A stretch of 64,000 nt of DNA, from assembly GCF_900156335.1 (NCBI RefSeq), contig NZ_FTMZ01000015.1, positions 1 to 64,000 of the forward strand, given 5' to 3'. Every line of letters starts with the position of its first letter. Positions within the stretch are counted from its first letter, which is position 1. The DNA comes from Sphaerotilus natans. Its GTDB lineage: Bacteria > Pseudomonadota > Gammaproteobacteria > Burkholderiales > Burkholderiaceae_C. The notes under the pieces were generated by a model that saw only the letters and a list, made by a program, of their open reading frames with translations, did not search any database and was not told the DNA's origin. The position numbers and the translations under genes were made by a program. Of this stretch, positions 21,521 to 31,887 are shown piece by piece.

Positions 21521-23524
21521 TCAGACCGGCTCCGGCGGCGAAGCCGGGGCCGAAGGCTCACCCAGCTGCGCCAGCCAGGCCAGCGCCTCGGCCTCGTCGG
21601 CCACCGGCCGCATCGGCGGCAGCGCCGCCAGCAGCCGCCGGCCGTAGCCCATCTGCACCAGCCGGGTGTCGCAGATCACCAGCAGGCCGCGGTCGCTCTC
21701 GCTGCGGATCAGCCGCCCGGCACCCTGCTTCAGCGCGATCGCGGTTTCCGGCACAAAAAGATCGTTGAAGGCACTGCCGCCCTCGGCCTCGATCGCGCGG
21801 CTGCGCGCCTCGGCCAGCGGGTCGCCCGGCGGCGGGAAGGGCAGCTTGTCGATGACGACGCACTGCAGCGCATCGCCCGGCACGTCGATGCCCTCCCAGA
21901 AGCTGTGCGAGCCCACCAGCACCGCACGCGGCCGCTCGAGAAAACGCGACAGCAGCGCACGCTTCGGGCCCTCGCCCTGGATCAGCACCTCGATGCCGCC
22001 AGGCCGCAGCAGCGCCCGCAGGCGCTCGCCGATGCGCTGCAGCGCCCGCAGCGTCGTCGTCAGCACGAAGGTGCGCCCGCCCAGCGCACGCGCGCAGCGC
22101 CCGGCCAGCGCCGCCACCTCGTCCGGATGCTGTGGCTCGGCCGGCCGCGGAAACGGCCGCGGCACCAGCAGCCGTGCCCGCCCGGCATAGTCGAAGGGGC
22201 TGACGACCTGCAGCGTGCGGGCCTCGTCCAGCCCGGCGCGGCGGGTGAACCAGGCCAGGCTCGGCTCGTCGCCCAGCGTGGCCGAGGTGAAGATCCAGGC
22301 CCGGCGACCGGACTCGACCTGCGCACGCAGCGTCTCGCGCACGTCCAGCGGCGACTCGGTCAGCCGGGCCTGATGCGCGCCGGCATCGATCCAGCGCACC
22401 CGCCCCGGCTCGAGCTCGGCGCCGAAGGCCTCGGCGCGCGACAGCAGCGAGCGGGCGCGCTCGAGCAGGCGCTGCAGGTCGGGTCCGGCCGCCTCGACCG
22501 CCTCCAGGTGATCGGCCGCCTCGGCCGCGACCCGCGCGACCCGCTCCAGCGCCTCGTCGAAGGGCGCCTGGCCGGCGCGCTCCTCCCAGCGCAGCCGCAC
22601 GCTGGCGCGCCCCGGCCCGGCGCAGGCCAGCCGCAGCTCGCGTGCGGCCAGCTCGCAGCGCGCCGCCAGCTCCTGCCACGGCCCGAAGCCGCGCGCCTGC
22701 GTCAGCCCGGCCGCCAGCAGATCGCGCCCGAAGTCCATCAGCTGCGCGCTCGCCAGCGTGCGCCCGAGGAACTGCACACCCGCCTCGTTGAGCTGATGCG
22801 CCTCGTCGAAGACCACCGCATCGACGCTGGGCAGCAGCTCGGCCATGCCGGTGTCGCGCAGCGTCAGATCGGCGAAGAACAGGTGATGATTGACGACGAC
22901 GATGTCGGCCTGCATCGCCTCGCGCCGGGCCTGCACCACATGACATTGCCGCCAGGACGGGCAATCCGCCCCCAGGCAGTTGTCGCGCGTCGAGCTCACC
23001 AGCGGGATGACCGCCGAGCGCTCGTCCAGCCCCTCGACCTCGGCCAGATCGCCGCTGCGCGTGCCCTGCGCCCAGACCTCGATGCGGGCCAGCTGGCGCA
23101 GCGCGAACACATCGAGCGGCTCGGGCGCCTGGCGCGCCAGCGTCAGGCGGTGCAGGCAGAGATAGGACGCGCGCCCCTTGAGCAGCGCCACCTGCACCGG
23201 CAGGCCGAAAAGTCGCGCCAGCCGCGGCAGATCGCGCAGGAAGAGCTGGTCCTGCAGGCCCTTGGTCGCGGTGCTGACCATCGCGCGCAGGCCCGACAGC
23301 AGCAGCGGCACCAGGTAGGCGTAGGTCTTGCCGACGCCGGTGCCGGCCTCGGCCACCAGCACGTCGCGCGAGTCCAGCGCCTGCGCCACCGCGTCGGCCA
23401 GGCGGGTCTGACCCGGGCGCGGCCGAAAGCGCGGATCCAGCCGGGCCAGATCGCCGTCCTCGGCAAAGGCCCGCGCCACCTCGGCGCGCAGCGCGAAGGC
23501 ATCGTCGGAAAAGGGTTCGCTCAT
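21521..23524 (-). CDS. DinG/YoaA-family ATP-dependent DNA helicase
   Basis: A 667-residue XPD-like superfamily 2 helicase. Visible are Walker A AEAGTGVGKT (about 58-67), the four Fe-S cysteines (Cys123 in YLCLH; Cys183, Cys188 and Cys194 in DNCLGADCPSWRQCH), DEAH box (240-243) and C-terminal helicase motifs (VGSHSFWEGIDVPG; QGAGRLIRSESDRG). These enzymes are 5'-3' helicases that unwind damaged or structured DNA. YoaA and DinG are hard to separate by eye; the length and DEAH favour YoaA. It is followed upstream by the DUF465 gene 20 bp away. Confidence 0.92.
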   Translation of the reverse strand: MSEPFSDDAFALRAEVARAFAEDGDLARLDPRFRPRPGQTRLADAVAQALDSRDVLVAEAGTGVGKTYAYLVPLLLSGLRAMVSTATKGLQDQLFLRDLPRLARLFGLPVQVALLKGRASYLCLHRLTLARQAPEPLDVFALRQLARIEVWAQGTRSGDLAEVEGLDERSAVIPLVSSTRDNCLGADCPSWRQCHVVQARREAMQADIVVVNHHLFFADLTLRDTGMAELLPSVDAVVFDEAHQLNEAGVQFLGRTLASAQLMDFGRDLLAAGLTQARGFGPWQELAARCELAARELRLACAGPGRASVRLRWEERAGQAPFDEALERVARVAAEAADHLEAVEAAGPDLQRLLERARSLLSRAEAFGAELEPGRVRWIDAGAHQARLTESPLDVRETLRAQVESGRRAWIFTSATLGDEPSLAWFTRRAGLDEARTLQVVSPFDYAGRARLLVPRPFPRPAEPQHPDEVAALAGRCARALGGRTFVLTTTLRALQRIGERLRALLRPGGIEVLIQGEGPKRALLSRFLERPRAVLVGSHSFWEGIDVPGDALQCVVIDKLPFPPPGDPLAEARSRAIEAEGGSAFNDLFVPETAIALKQGAGRLIRSESDRGLLVICDTRLVQMGYGRRLLAALPPMRPVADEAEALAWLAQLGEPSAPASPPEPV

Positions 23525-23544
23525 GCAATCGATCAGGCAGTCGC

Positions 23545-23748
23545 TCAGGCAGGCTCGGGGGGATCGAGCATGCGCTCGAGGCGGGCGATCATGTCGCGCA
23601 GGGCCAGCCGGCGCTTCTTCAACCGGCGCAGCATCAGCTCGTCGATCGGCACCCGGTGCACGATCCCGTCGATCAGGCTGTCGAGATCAGCATGTTCGAT
23701 GCGCAGTTCGATCAGCCGGCGCTGCGGAGAATGCAGGTTATCGTTCAT
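23545..23748 (-). CDS. DUF465 (YdcH-type) small protein
   Basis: A 67-residue, charged, probably helical-hairpin protein: HSPQRRLIELRIEHADLDSL, then LMLRRLKKRRLALRDMIARLE. This is the YdcH/DUF465 pattern, whose function is unknown. It sits just upstream of the helicase gene on the same strand (20 bp) and is divergent from the PP2C gene, 53 bp away. Start ATG 23748. Confidence 0.85.
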   Translation of the reverse strand: MNDNLHSPQRRLIELRIEHADLDSLIDGIVHRVPIDELMLRRLKKRRLALRDMIARLERMLDPPEPA

Positions 23749-23788
23749 CCGCGTGCATCATCAACAGGGGAAAATTGCGAGAAACGAT

Positions 23789-23794
23789 TATAGT
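23789..23794 (+). promoter_or_regulatory. Candidate -10 box, possibly giving a leaderless PP2C mRNA
   Basis: TATAGT (5 of 6) ends 8 nt before the A of the PP2C ATG at 23802. A start 6-8 nt downstream of the -10 would fall at or next to that A. No Shine-Dalgarno lies in the intervening TTTTGAC. No clear -35 is seen. Confidence 0.35.
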
Positions 23795-23801
23795 TTTTGA
23801 C

Positions 23802-24569
23802 ATGACTCCCGACTCCCCTGGCTATCGGCTCGCAGCGGCGACAGGCATCGACCGCGGCGACCGGCTTTATCAACAGGATCAGGTGGAGATATTCTCCCAC
23901 CCCCGCGTGGCAGGCTGCCTGCTGGCGGTGCTGGCCGACGGCATGGGCGGCAAGAGCGGCGGCCGCAAGGCGGCCGACCAGGTGCTGCTGATCGCACGCC
24001 AGCTCTTCGAGCGCTTCGTGCCCAGCCGCGAGCCGGCCGCCGAGCTGCTGCGGCGCATCGTGCTCGAATCGCACCAGATGATCCGACTGACCGCGATCAC
24101 CTCCGAGCAGGAGCCGCACAGCACGATCGCCGCCGCGCTGATCCTACCCGACCGGCAGTGCCACATCATTCATGCGGGCGACTCGCGGGTCTATGTGTTC
24201 CGGGCCTCCAACATGATGTCGCGCACCTTCGACCACTCGCTGGTGCAGCGCCTGGTCGAGGAAGGCGAGATCACCGAGGACGAGGCCAACGACCACCCGC
24301 ACTCGCACCTGCTGACCGGCTGCCTCGGCGCCGACGAGGATCCGCCGATCACGCTGGCCCGCCATGACCGGCTCGAGATCGGCGACTCGATCCTGGTCTG
24401 CAGCGACGGGCTGTGGCACTACTTCACCTCGCGCGAGCTCGGCACCATCGTGCATGCGCTCAAGCCCCGCGACGCCAGCAAGATGCTGATCAGCAAGGCG
24501 CGCCAGCGCGCCCGCGGCGGCGGCGACAACCTGTCGCTGGCGCTGCTGCGCCTGGACCCGATCGAGTGA
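23802..24569 (+). CDS. PP2C-family serine/threonine protein phosphatase
   Basis: A 255-residue metal-dependent phosphatase with the PP2C motifs in order: RLYQQDQ (Asp26), ADGMGG (45-50), GDSRVY (126-131), SDGLW (201-205) and GDNLS (241-245). All metal-binding aspartates appear present, so it should be active. It lacks extra sensor or membrane segments and is probably cytoplasmic. No partner kinase is adjacent; the flanking DUF465 and zapE genes do not suggest a target. In many bacteria such phosphatases regulate type VI secretion or stress signalling, but nothing here supports a particular pathway. ATG 23802 is the first good start. Confidence 0.88.
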   Translation: MTPDSPGYRLAAATGIDRGDRLYQQDQVEIFSHPRVAGCLLAVLADGMGGKSGGRKAADQVLLIARQLFERFVPSREPAAELLRRIVLESHQMIRLTAITSEQEPHSTIAAALILPDRQCHIIHAGDSRVYVFRASNMMSRTFDHSLVQRLVEEGEITEDEANDHPHSHLLTGCLGADEDPPITLARHDRLEIGDSILVCSDGLWHYFTSRELGTIVHALKPRDASKMLISKARQRARGGGDNLSLALLRLDPIE

Positions 24570-24600
24570 CAAGCCGGCGCTGCACTGCGGCGCCGAAGAC

Positions 24601-25701
24601 TCAGGTCAGCGAGGTGTCCACGTCGCGCCGCTCCAGCGCCAGGAACTCCTCCGACTGCATCTCGTTCAGACGCGAGACGGTGCGCGGGAATTCGTGCGAC
24701 AGCGGCCCTTCGGTGTAGAGCTGCTCGGCCGGCACCTCGGCCGACATCACCAGCTTGACGCGCCGGTCGTAGAGCACGTCCACCAGCCAGGTGAAGCGCC
24801 GCGCCTCGGAGGCCAGCTTCGGCGGCATCATCGGCACGTTCGACAGCAGCAGCGTGTGGAACTGGCTGGCCAGCTCCAGATAGTCGTTCTGCGAGCGCGG
24901 ACCGCCGCAGAGCTGCTTGAAGTCGAACCAGGCCACGCCACCGGCCTTGCGCCGCGCGTGGATCTCGCGGTTCTCGATGCGCAGCACCGGGTCCTCGTCC
25001 TTCACCTCGGCCAGCTCCTCGAAGGCCTTCGTCATCTCGGCATCGGCCTGCGCGCCCAGCGGCGTGTGGTAGAGCTGGACATGCTGCAGCGTGCGGCGGC
25101 GGTAATCGGTGCCGTTGTCGACGTTGATGACCTCCAGCTTGGCCTTGAGCAGCTCGATCGCCGGCAGGATGCGATCGCGGTGCAGGCCGTTGGGATAGAG
25201 CTCGTCGGGGTGGAAGTTCGACGTGGTGATGATCGAGACGCGGTTGGCGTACATCGCGTCGAGCAGCCGGTGCAGGATCATCGCGTCGGTGACGTCGGCG
25301 ACATGGAACTCGTCGAAGCAGATCAGCCGGAAGCGCCGCGCGATGCGTTTGCCCAGCTCGTCGAGCGGGTTCTGGATGCCCTTGAGGTCCTGCAGCTCGC
25401 GGTGCACCTCGCGCATGAACTCGTGGAAATGCAGCCGGGTCTTGCGCTGCAGCGGCACCGCCTGGAAGAAGCTGTCCATCAGGAAGCTCTTGCCCCGCCC
25501 CACCCCGCCGTACATGTAGACGCCGCGCGGCAGGGGCGGACGTACCAGCATCTTGGTGATCGCATTGCTGCGCCGGGCCTTGTAGGCGATCCACTCGTCC
25601 TGGCAGCGCTGCAGCGCCGCCACGGCGCGCAGCTGGGCCGGATCGGCCTGGTAGCCGCGCTCGGCGAGGGTCTGGTGATAGATCTCGGTGACGGTGCTCA
25701 T
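24601..25701 (-). CDS. zapE: Cell division ATPase ZapE (AFG1-like)
   Basis: ZapE is a Z-ring-associated AFG1-family ATPase. In 366 residues it has Walker A GGVGRGKS (65-72), Walker B RLICFDEFHV (125-134), sensor region ITTSNFHPDELYPNGL and the C-terminal family segment around ARRFTWLVDVLYDRRVKL. Length and motifs fit. It is downstream of lpdA on the same strand (99 bp gap), an arrangement seen in many Burkholderiales, but a functional link to 2-oxoglutarate dehydrogenase is not obvious. Confidence 0.92.
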   Translation of the reverse strand: MSTVTEIYHQTLAERGYQADPAQLRAVAALQRCQDEWIAYKARRSNAITKMLVRPPLPRGVYMYGGVGRGKSFLMDSFFQAVPLQRKTRLHFHEFMREVHRELQDLKGIQNPLDELGKRIARRFRLICFDEFHVADVTDAMILHRLLDAMYANRVSIITTSNFHPDELYPNGLHRDRILPAIELLKAKLEVINVDNGTDYRRRTLQHVQLYHTPLGAQADAEMTKAFEELAEVKDEDPVLRIENREIHARRKAGGVAWFDFKQLCGGPRSQNDYLELASQFHTLLLSNVPMMPPKLASEARRFTWLVDVLYDRRVKLVMSAEVPAEQLYTEGPLSHEFPRTVSRLNEMQSEEFLALERRDVDTSLT

Positions 25702-25800
25702 GGGTGCAAGGGCAGAAGCAAGGGCCGCGGCAAGGACAAAGGGGCGGCCTGCGCCGCCCCTTCAGGGTCTCACGGCCCGTGGGGGCCGCGATCGGGTCGC

Positions 25801-27228
<1,428 letters not shown>

Positions 27229-27253
27229 GGTTGGATTTCCTGAATGCTTGGCA

Positions 27254-27275
27254 GAACGCCCCCGAAGGGGCGTTC
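27254..27275 (-). other. UUCG-capped hairpin between odhB and lpdA
   Basis: On the transcript GAACGCCCC and GGGGCGTTC form a perfect 9-bp stem with a UUCG loop. There is no T-run after it, so a processing or stability role fits better than termination. Confidence 0.6.
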
Positions 27276-27310
27276 GAGATCACGTCAGATGATCAGATCG
27301 AAGGCGTCGA

Positions 27311-28582
27311 TCAGATGTCGAACAGCAGGCGGGCCGGATCTTCCAGCGCTTCCTTCATCGTCACCAGACCCAGCACGGCTTCGCGGCCGTCGATGATGCG
27401 GTGGTCATACGACATCGCCAGGTAGTTGATCGGGCGCACCACGACCTGACCGTTCTCGACCACCGCACGGTCCTTGGTGGCGTGCACGCCCAGGATGGCC
27501 GACTGCGGCGGGTTGATGATCGGGGTCGACAGCATCGAGCCGAAGGTGCCGCCGTTGGAGATCGAGAAGGTGCCGCCCGACAGGTCTTCCAGACCCAGCT
27601 TGCCGTCCTTGGCCTTCTTGCCGAACTCGGCGATCTTCTTCTCGATGTCGGCGAAGGACATCTGGTCGGCGTTGCGGATGATCGGCACTACCAGGCCGCG
27701 CGGCGAACCGACCGCGATGCCGATGTCGAAGTAGCCGTGGTAGACGATGTCGTTGCCGTCGACCGAGGCGTTCAGGATCGGGTACTTCTTCAGCGCCGCG
27801 ACCGCCGCCTTGACGAAGAAGGACATGAAGCCCAGCTTGATGCCGTGCTCCTTCTCGAACTTGTCCTGGAACTTCTTGCGCATGTCCATGACCGGCGCCA
27901 TGTTGACCTCGTTGAAGGTCGTCAGGATGGCGTTGGTCGACTGCGACTGGATCAGGCGCTCGGCGATGCGGGCACGCAGGCGGCTCATCGGCACGCGCTG
28001 CTCCGGGCGATCGCCCAGGTTCTGCGCGGCCGGCGCGGCCACGGCCGGCAGCGGCTTGGCCACGGCAGCGGGCACCGGCGCGGCGACCGGAGCCGGCACC
28101 GCGGCGGCCGGCTTGGCGCCACCGGCGACGGCGGCCAGCACGTCACCCTTGGTGACGCGGCCGTCCTTGCCGGAGCCGGCGACATCGCCGACGGCCAGGC
28201 CGTTGTCGGCCAGCAGCTTGGCGGCGGCCGGCATGGCCACATCGCCCTTCGAGCCGCCGGTGGCGGCCGGCGCGGCGGCGGCAGCCACCGGAGCGGCGGC
28301 CGGCGCCGCAGCAGCCGGAGCGGCAGCAGCGCCCGCCTTGCCTTCGGTGTCGATCTGCGCGATCAGCTGGTCGCTGACGACCGTGCCGCCGTCACCGACG
28401 ACCAGGGCCGACAGCACGCCAGCGGCCGGCGCCGGCACTTCGAGCACGACCTTGTCGGTCTCGATCTCGATCAGGATCTCGTCGATGGCGACAGCCTCGC
28501 CGGGCTTCTTCTTCCACGTCAGCAGGGTTGCCTCGGCAACCGATTCGGAGAGCTGGGGAACCTTGACTTCTACGATGGCCAT
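27311..28582 (-). CDS. odhB: Dihydrolipoyl succinyltransferase (E2 of OGDH)
   Basis: E2 transfers succinyl groups from E1 to CoA. The 423-residue protein has one lipoyl domain with the lipoylated lysine in ETDKVVLEV (Lys44), an Ala/Pro-rich linker, an E3/E1-binding domain (about 113-150; [20 protein letters not shown]), a second linker and the catalytic domain ending with [11 protein letters not shown] (His394, Asp398). The succinyl-specific core segment [13 protein letters not shown] is present. It follows sucA by 104 bp of highly structured spacer. Equivalent to sucB in enterics. Confidence 0.95.
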   Translation of the reverse strand: MAIVEVKVPQLSESVAEATLLTWKKKPGEAVAIDEILIEIETDKVVLEVPAPAAGVLSALVVGDGGTVVSDQLIAQIDTEGKAGAAAAPAAAAPAAAPVAAAAAPAATGGSKGDVAMPAAAKLLADNGLAVGDVAGSGKDGRVTKGDVLAAVAGGAKPAAAVPAPVAAPVPAAVAKPLPAVAAPAAQNLGDRPEQRVPMSRLRARIAERLIQSQSTNAILTTFNEVNMAPVMDMRKKFQDKFEKEHGIKLGFMSFFVKAAVAALKKYPILNASVDGNDIVYHGYFDIGIAVGSPRGLVVPIIRNADQMSFADIEKKIAEFGKKAKDGKLGLEDLSGGTFSISNGGTFGSMLSTPIINPPQSAILGVHATKDRAVVENGQVVVRPINYLAMSYDHRIIDGREAVLGLVTMKEALEDPARLLFDI

Positions 28583-28625
28583 GATGGGTGGGGAATTCTG
28601 TTGAAGATCGTTTCAACGCCCGCGA

Positions 28626-28684
28626 CCTGTCCCGGGCGCCTGCCTTGCAGGCAGGCGCCGGACACGCGAAGCGTCCGGGACAGG
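28626..28684 (-). other. Branched RNA structure in the sucA-odhB spacer
   Basis: Beginning 2 bp after the sucA stop, a 10-bp outer stem (CCTGTCCCGG with CCGGGACAGG; 28626-28635 and 28675-28684) encloses a perfect 10-bp hairpin (28635-28659, GGCGCCTGCC with GGCAGGCGCC) and a smaller GC hairpin (about 28660-28676). The predicted fold is a three-way junction. No T-run follows, so it is probably not a simple terminator. Confidence 0.6.
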
Positions 28685-28686
28685 GA

Positions 28687-31542
28687 TCACTTGGTCAGCA
28701 CGAAGCCCTTGAGCTTGGCGAAGGCCTGGTCGAGCAGCGCCTTCTGCTGGTCCTGGTGCAGGTGCGCGTAGCCGACCGCCGGCGAGGCCGAGGCGGGACG
28801 GCCGGCGTAGCCGAGCTTCTGGCCTTCCAGCATGTTCTCGTGGATGTAGTGCTGCACGAAGAACCAGGCGCCCTGGTTCTGCGGCTCGTCCTGGCACCAC
28901 ACGATGTCGGTGGCGTTCGGGTACTTCTTCAGCTCGTTGCCGAAGGCACGGTGCGGGAAGGGATAGAGCTGCTCGACGCGGACGATCGCCACGTCGTTGG
29001 CCTTCTTCTCGTCGCGCTTCTTGACCAGGTCGTAGTAGACCTTGCCCGAGCAGACGATGACGCGCTTGACCTTCTCGGCCACCAGGTCGGCCTTCTGCTC
29101 GCCCAGGACGGTGCGGAAGTCGCCCTTGGTGAAGTCGGCGAGCGGCGAGGTGGCGTCCTTGTTGCGCAGCAGCGACTTCGGCGTGAAGATGATCAGCGGC
29201 TTGCGCAGGTTGCGCACCATCTGGCGGCGCAGCACATGGAAGATCTGGCTGGCCGAGGTCGGCTGCACGATCTGCATGTTGGTGTCGGCGGCCAGCTGCA
29301 TGAAGCGCTCCAGGCGGGCCGAGCTGTGCTCGGGGCCCTGGCCTTCATAGCCGTGCGGCAGCATCAGCGTCAGGCCGTTGACGCGGCCCCACTTCACTTC
29401 GCCCGAGGCGATGAACTGGTCGATCACGACCTGCGCGCCGTTGGCGAAGTCGCCGAACTGGGCTTCCCAGATGGTCAGCGTGTTCGGCTCGGCCGAGGCG
29501 TAGCCGTACTCGAAGCCCAGCACCGCCTCTTCCGACAGGATCGAGTCGATGACGGTGAAGGTAGCCTGGCCGTCGGCGACATGCTGCAGCGGAATGTAGG
29601 TACCCTCGTCCCACTTCTCGCGCTTCTGGTCATGGACCACGGCGTGACGGTGGGTGAAGGTGCCGCGACCGCAGTCCTCGCCCGACAGACGCACCGGATA
29701 GCCGGCAGCGACCAGCGAGGCAAACGCCATGTGCTCGCCCATGCCCCAGTCGACGTTGATCTCGCCACGGCCCATCGCGGCGCGATCGTCGTAGACCTTC
29801 TTGACCAGCGGGTGCATGTTGACCGAAGCCGGAATGCTGGTCAGGCGCTCGGCCAGACGCTTCCACTCGGTCAGCGGCAGCGCGGTGTCGGCCGCGTCAG
29901 TCCACTTCTTGCCCAGGAAGGGCGCCCAGTCGACCGCGTACTTGCTCTTGTAGTTCGACAGCACCGGGTCGACGGTGTGACGGCCGGCATCCATCGCGGC
30001 GCGATAGGCCTTGACCATGTCGTCGCCCAGCGTCGCGCCCAGGCCTTGCGCGGCCAGCTTGTCGGCGTAGAGCTTGCGGGTGCCGGGGTGCGCGCCGATC
30101 TTCTTGTACATCAGCGGCTGGGTCAGCGACGGCGTGTCCTGCTCGTTGTGGCCCAGCTTGCGGAAGCAGACGATGTCGATGACGATGTCCTTGCGGAAGG
30201 TCATCCGGTATTCCAGCGCCAGCTGGGTGGCCAGCACCACCGCTTCCGGATCGTCGCCGTTCACGTGCAGCACCGGCGCCTCGATCATCTTGACGATGTC
30301 GGTGCAGTACAGCGTCGAGCGCAGGTCACGCGGGTCGCTGGTGGTGAAGCCGATCTGGTTGTTGATGATCAGGTGGACCGTGCCGCCGGTGGAGTAGCCG
30401 CGGGTGGCGGCCAGCATCAGCGTTTCCTGGTTGACGCCCTGGCCCCCAAAGGCCGAGTCGCCGTGCACCAGCACCGGCAGCACCTGGGCACCGGCAGTGT
30501 CGCCGCGGCGGTCCTGGCGGGCACGCACCGAGCCCTCGACCACCGGGTTGACGATTTCCAGGTGCGACGGGTTGAAGGCCAGCGACAGGTGGACCGGGCC
30601 GCCCGCGGTCGAGATGTCCGAGCTGAAGCCCTGGTGATACTTGACGTCACCGGCAGGCAGGTCTTCCGGCGCAGTGTGGTCGAACTCGGCGAACAGGTCC
30701 TTGGGCATCTTGCCCAGGGTGTTGACCAGCACGTTCAGGCGGCCGCGGTGGGCCATGCCAATGACGATTTCCTGGACACCCTTCTCGCCGGCCTTCTGCA
30801 CCAGCTCGTCCATCGCCGCGATGAAGCTCTCGCCGCCTTCGAGCGAGAAGCGCTTCTGGCCGACGTACTTGGTGTGCAGGAAGCGCTCCAGGCCTTCGGC
30901 GGCGGTCAGACGCTCCAGGATGGCCTTCTTCTTCTCGGCCGAGAACGACGGCTTGCTGCGGATCGACTCCAGGCGCTCCTGCCACCACCGCTTCTCGGTC
31001 GGCTCGGTGATGTGCATGATCTCCGCGCCGATCGTGCTGCAGTAGGTCTCGCGCAGCGCCTGCACGATCTCGCGCAGCGTCATGCTGTCGGCCTTCGTGA
31101 AGTACGTGTTCGTGGCCGAGAAGGTGATGTCCATGTCGGACTCGGTCAGGTCGTAGAACGCCGTCTCGAGTTCGGGAATCTTCGGACGCTCGGTCCGCTT
31201 GAGCGGATCGAGGTCGGCCCAGCGCGAGCCCAGCGAGCGGTAGGCAGCGATCAGGGACTGGACATGGACCTGCTTGCGGGCGACCGCCAGGTCGGCCTCG
31301 CTGGCCTTGTGCGCGAAGGCATTGGCCTTGGCGCGCTGCGCGAAGGATTCGACGACCGGCGCATGAGCGACGTCGCGGCTGTCGGAGCCGTCGACCGCAG
31401 GCACGTGCTGCAGCGCGTCGAAGTAGTCGCGCCAGTTGTCAGGCACGGAGCCCGGATTGTCGAGGTACGCCTCGTACATTTCTTCGACGTAGGGGGCATT
31501 GCCGCCGAAGAGGTACGAGTTCGACCTGTATTGCTGCATCAT
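28687..31542 (-). CDS. sucA: 2-oxoglutarate dehydrogenase E1
   Basis: The thiamine-diphosphate E1 decarboxylates 2-oxoglutarate and succinylates the lipoyl group of E2. The 951-residue product begins MMQQYRSNSYLFGGN with the short N-terminal E2-binding segment (YVEEMYEAYLDNPGSVP), and contains GMAHRGRLNVL, the ThDP-region INNQIGFTTSDPRD, and HGYEGQGPEHSSARLERF. ATG 31542 is chosen because AAGGTG lies about 10 nt upstream and it opens the conserved N-terminus; the frame continues to 31593 without homology. It heads the sucA-odhB-lpdA operon. Confidence 0.96.
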   Translation of the reverse strand: MMQQYRSNSYLFGGNAPYVEEMYEAYLDNPGSVPDNWRDYFDALQHVPAVDGSDSRDVAHAPVVESFAQRAKANAFAHKASEADLAVARKQVHVQSLIAAYRSLGSRWADLDPLKRTERPKIPELETAFYDLTESDMDITFSATNTYFTKADSMTLREIVQALRETYCSTIGAEIMHITEPTEKRWWQERLESIRSKPSFSAEKKKAILERLTAAEGLERFLHTKYVGQKRFSLEGGESFIAAMDELVQKAGEKGVQEIVIGMAHRGRLNVLVNTLGKMPKDLFAEFDHTAPEDLPAGDVKYHQGFSSDISTAGGPVHLSLAFNPSHLEIVNPVVEGSVRARQDRRGDTAGAQVLPVLVHGDSAFGGQGVNQETLMLAATRGYSTGGTVHLIINNQIGFTTSDPRDLRSTLYCTDIVKMIEAPVLHVNGDDPEAVVLATQLALEYRMTFRKDIVIDIVCFRKLGHNEQDTPSLTQPLMYKKIGAHPGTRKLYADKLAAQGLGATLGDDMVKAYRAAMDAGRHTVDPVLSNYKSKYAVDWAPFLGKKWTDAADTALPLTEWKRLAERLTSIPASVNMHPLVKKVYDDRAAMGRGEINVDWGMGEHMAFASLVAAGYPVRLSGEDCGRGTFTHRHAVVHDQKREKWDEGTYIPLQHVADGQATFTVIDSILSEEAVLGFEYGYASAEPNTLTIWEAQFGDFANGAQVVIDQFIASGEVKWGRVNGLTLMLPHGYEGQGPEHSSARLERFMQLAADTNMQIVQPTSASQIFHVLRRQMVRNLRKPLIIFTPKSLLRNKDATSPLADFTKGDFRTVLGEQKADLVAEKVKRVIVCSGKVYYDLVKKRDEKKANDVAIVRVEQLYPFPHRAFGNELKKYPNATDIVWCQDEPQNQGAWFFVQHYIHENMLEGQKLGYAGRPASASPAVGYAHLHQDQQKALLDQAFAKLKGFVLTK

Positions 31543-31678
31543 ATTTTCGCTCACCTTGCGCCCCGGTACCCGGAGCTCCGATGGGTTGGACAACCTTCCG
31601 CGACACGGCTAGACCGGTTGGCGGATCGCGACCCGCCTTAGCTGTTGCCAGAGAAGGGGACGGGAAGGACCTACAGAG

Positions 31679-31840
31679 TCAGGGCGCCAATGTAGCACCG
31701 GGCACGCATCGCGAACCCAGGGTTTTCTTTGTTGCGGCGCCATGACTGTGGTCAAAAAGATGCACTCCTGTCACGGGGATGGACAGTCCTGCACCCGGCT
31801 GGAGCAAGGCGGCATGGCTGCACGAAATCCGGGTCGTCAT
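31679..31840 (-). CDS. Possible small protein (53 residues) upstream of sucA
   Basis: In the 345-bp spacer between the TIGR03790-like gene and sucA, an ATG at 31840 is preceded by a strong Shine-Dalgarno (GCAGGAG, about 8 nt spacing). It opens a 53-codon frame ending at 31679 on the same strand as both neighbours. The peptide (MTTRISCSHAALLQPGAGLS onward) has no recognisable domain, signal or membrane helix. Third-position GC is lower than in neighbouring genes, which argues against long coding history. It could be a real small protein, a regulatory upstream frame or chance. Apart from this and a weak promoter the spacer holds nothing I recognise. Confidence 0.3.
   Translation of the reverse strand: MTTRISCSHAALLQPGAGLSIPVTGVHLFDHSHGAATKKTLGSRCVPGATLAP
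31689..31694 (-). promoter_or_regulatory. Candidate -10 box for the suc operon
   Basis: TACATT on the minus strand lies about 147 bp before the sucA start, within the 345-bp spacer between sucA and the TIGR03790-like gene. No good -35 is present at 16-18 bp. A TTGACC element (31750-31755) lies further upstream but is badly spaced. Confidence 0.22.
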
Positions 31841-31887
31841 GTTCTTGTCTCCTGCGATCTTCTTTTTGTGGGGTGACGGGACGGCGA

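Noticed and set aside
18210-21647. Plus-strand frame of about 1145 codons across rluB, scpB and rluD
   Set aside because: Opposes three conserved genes, and its composition is typical of a shadow frame.
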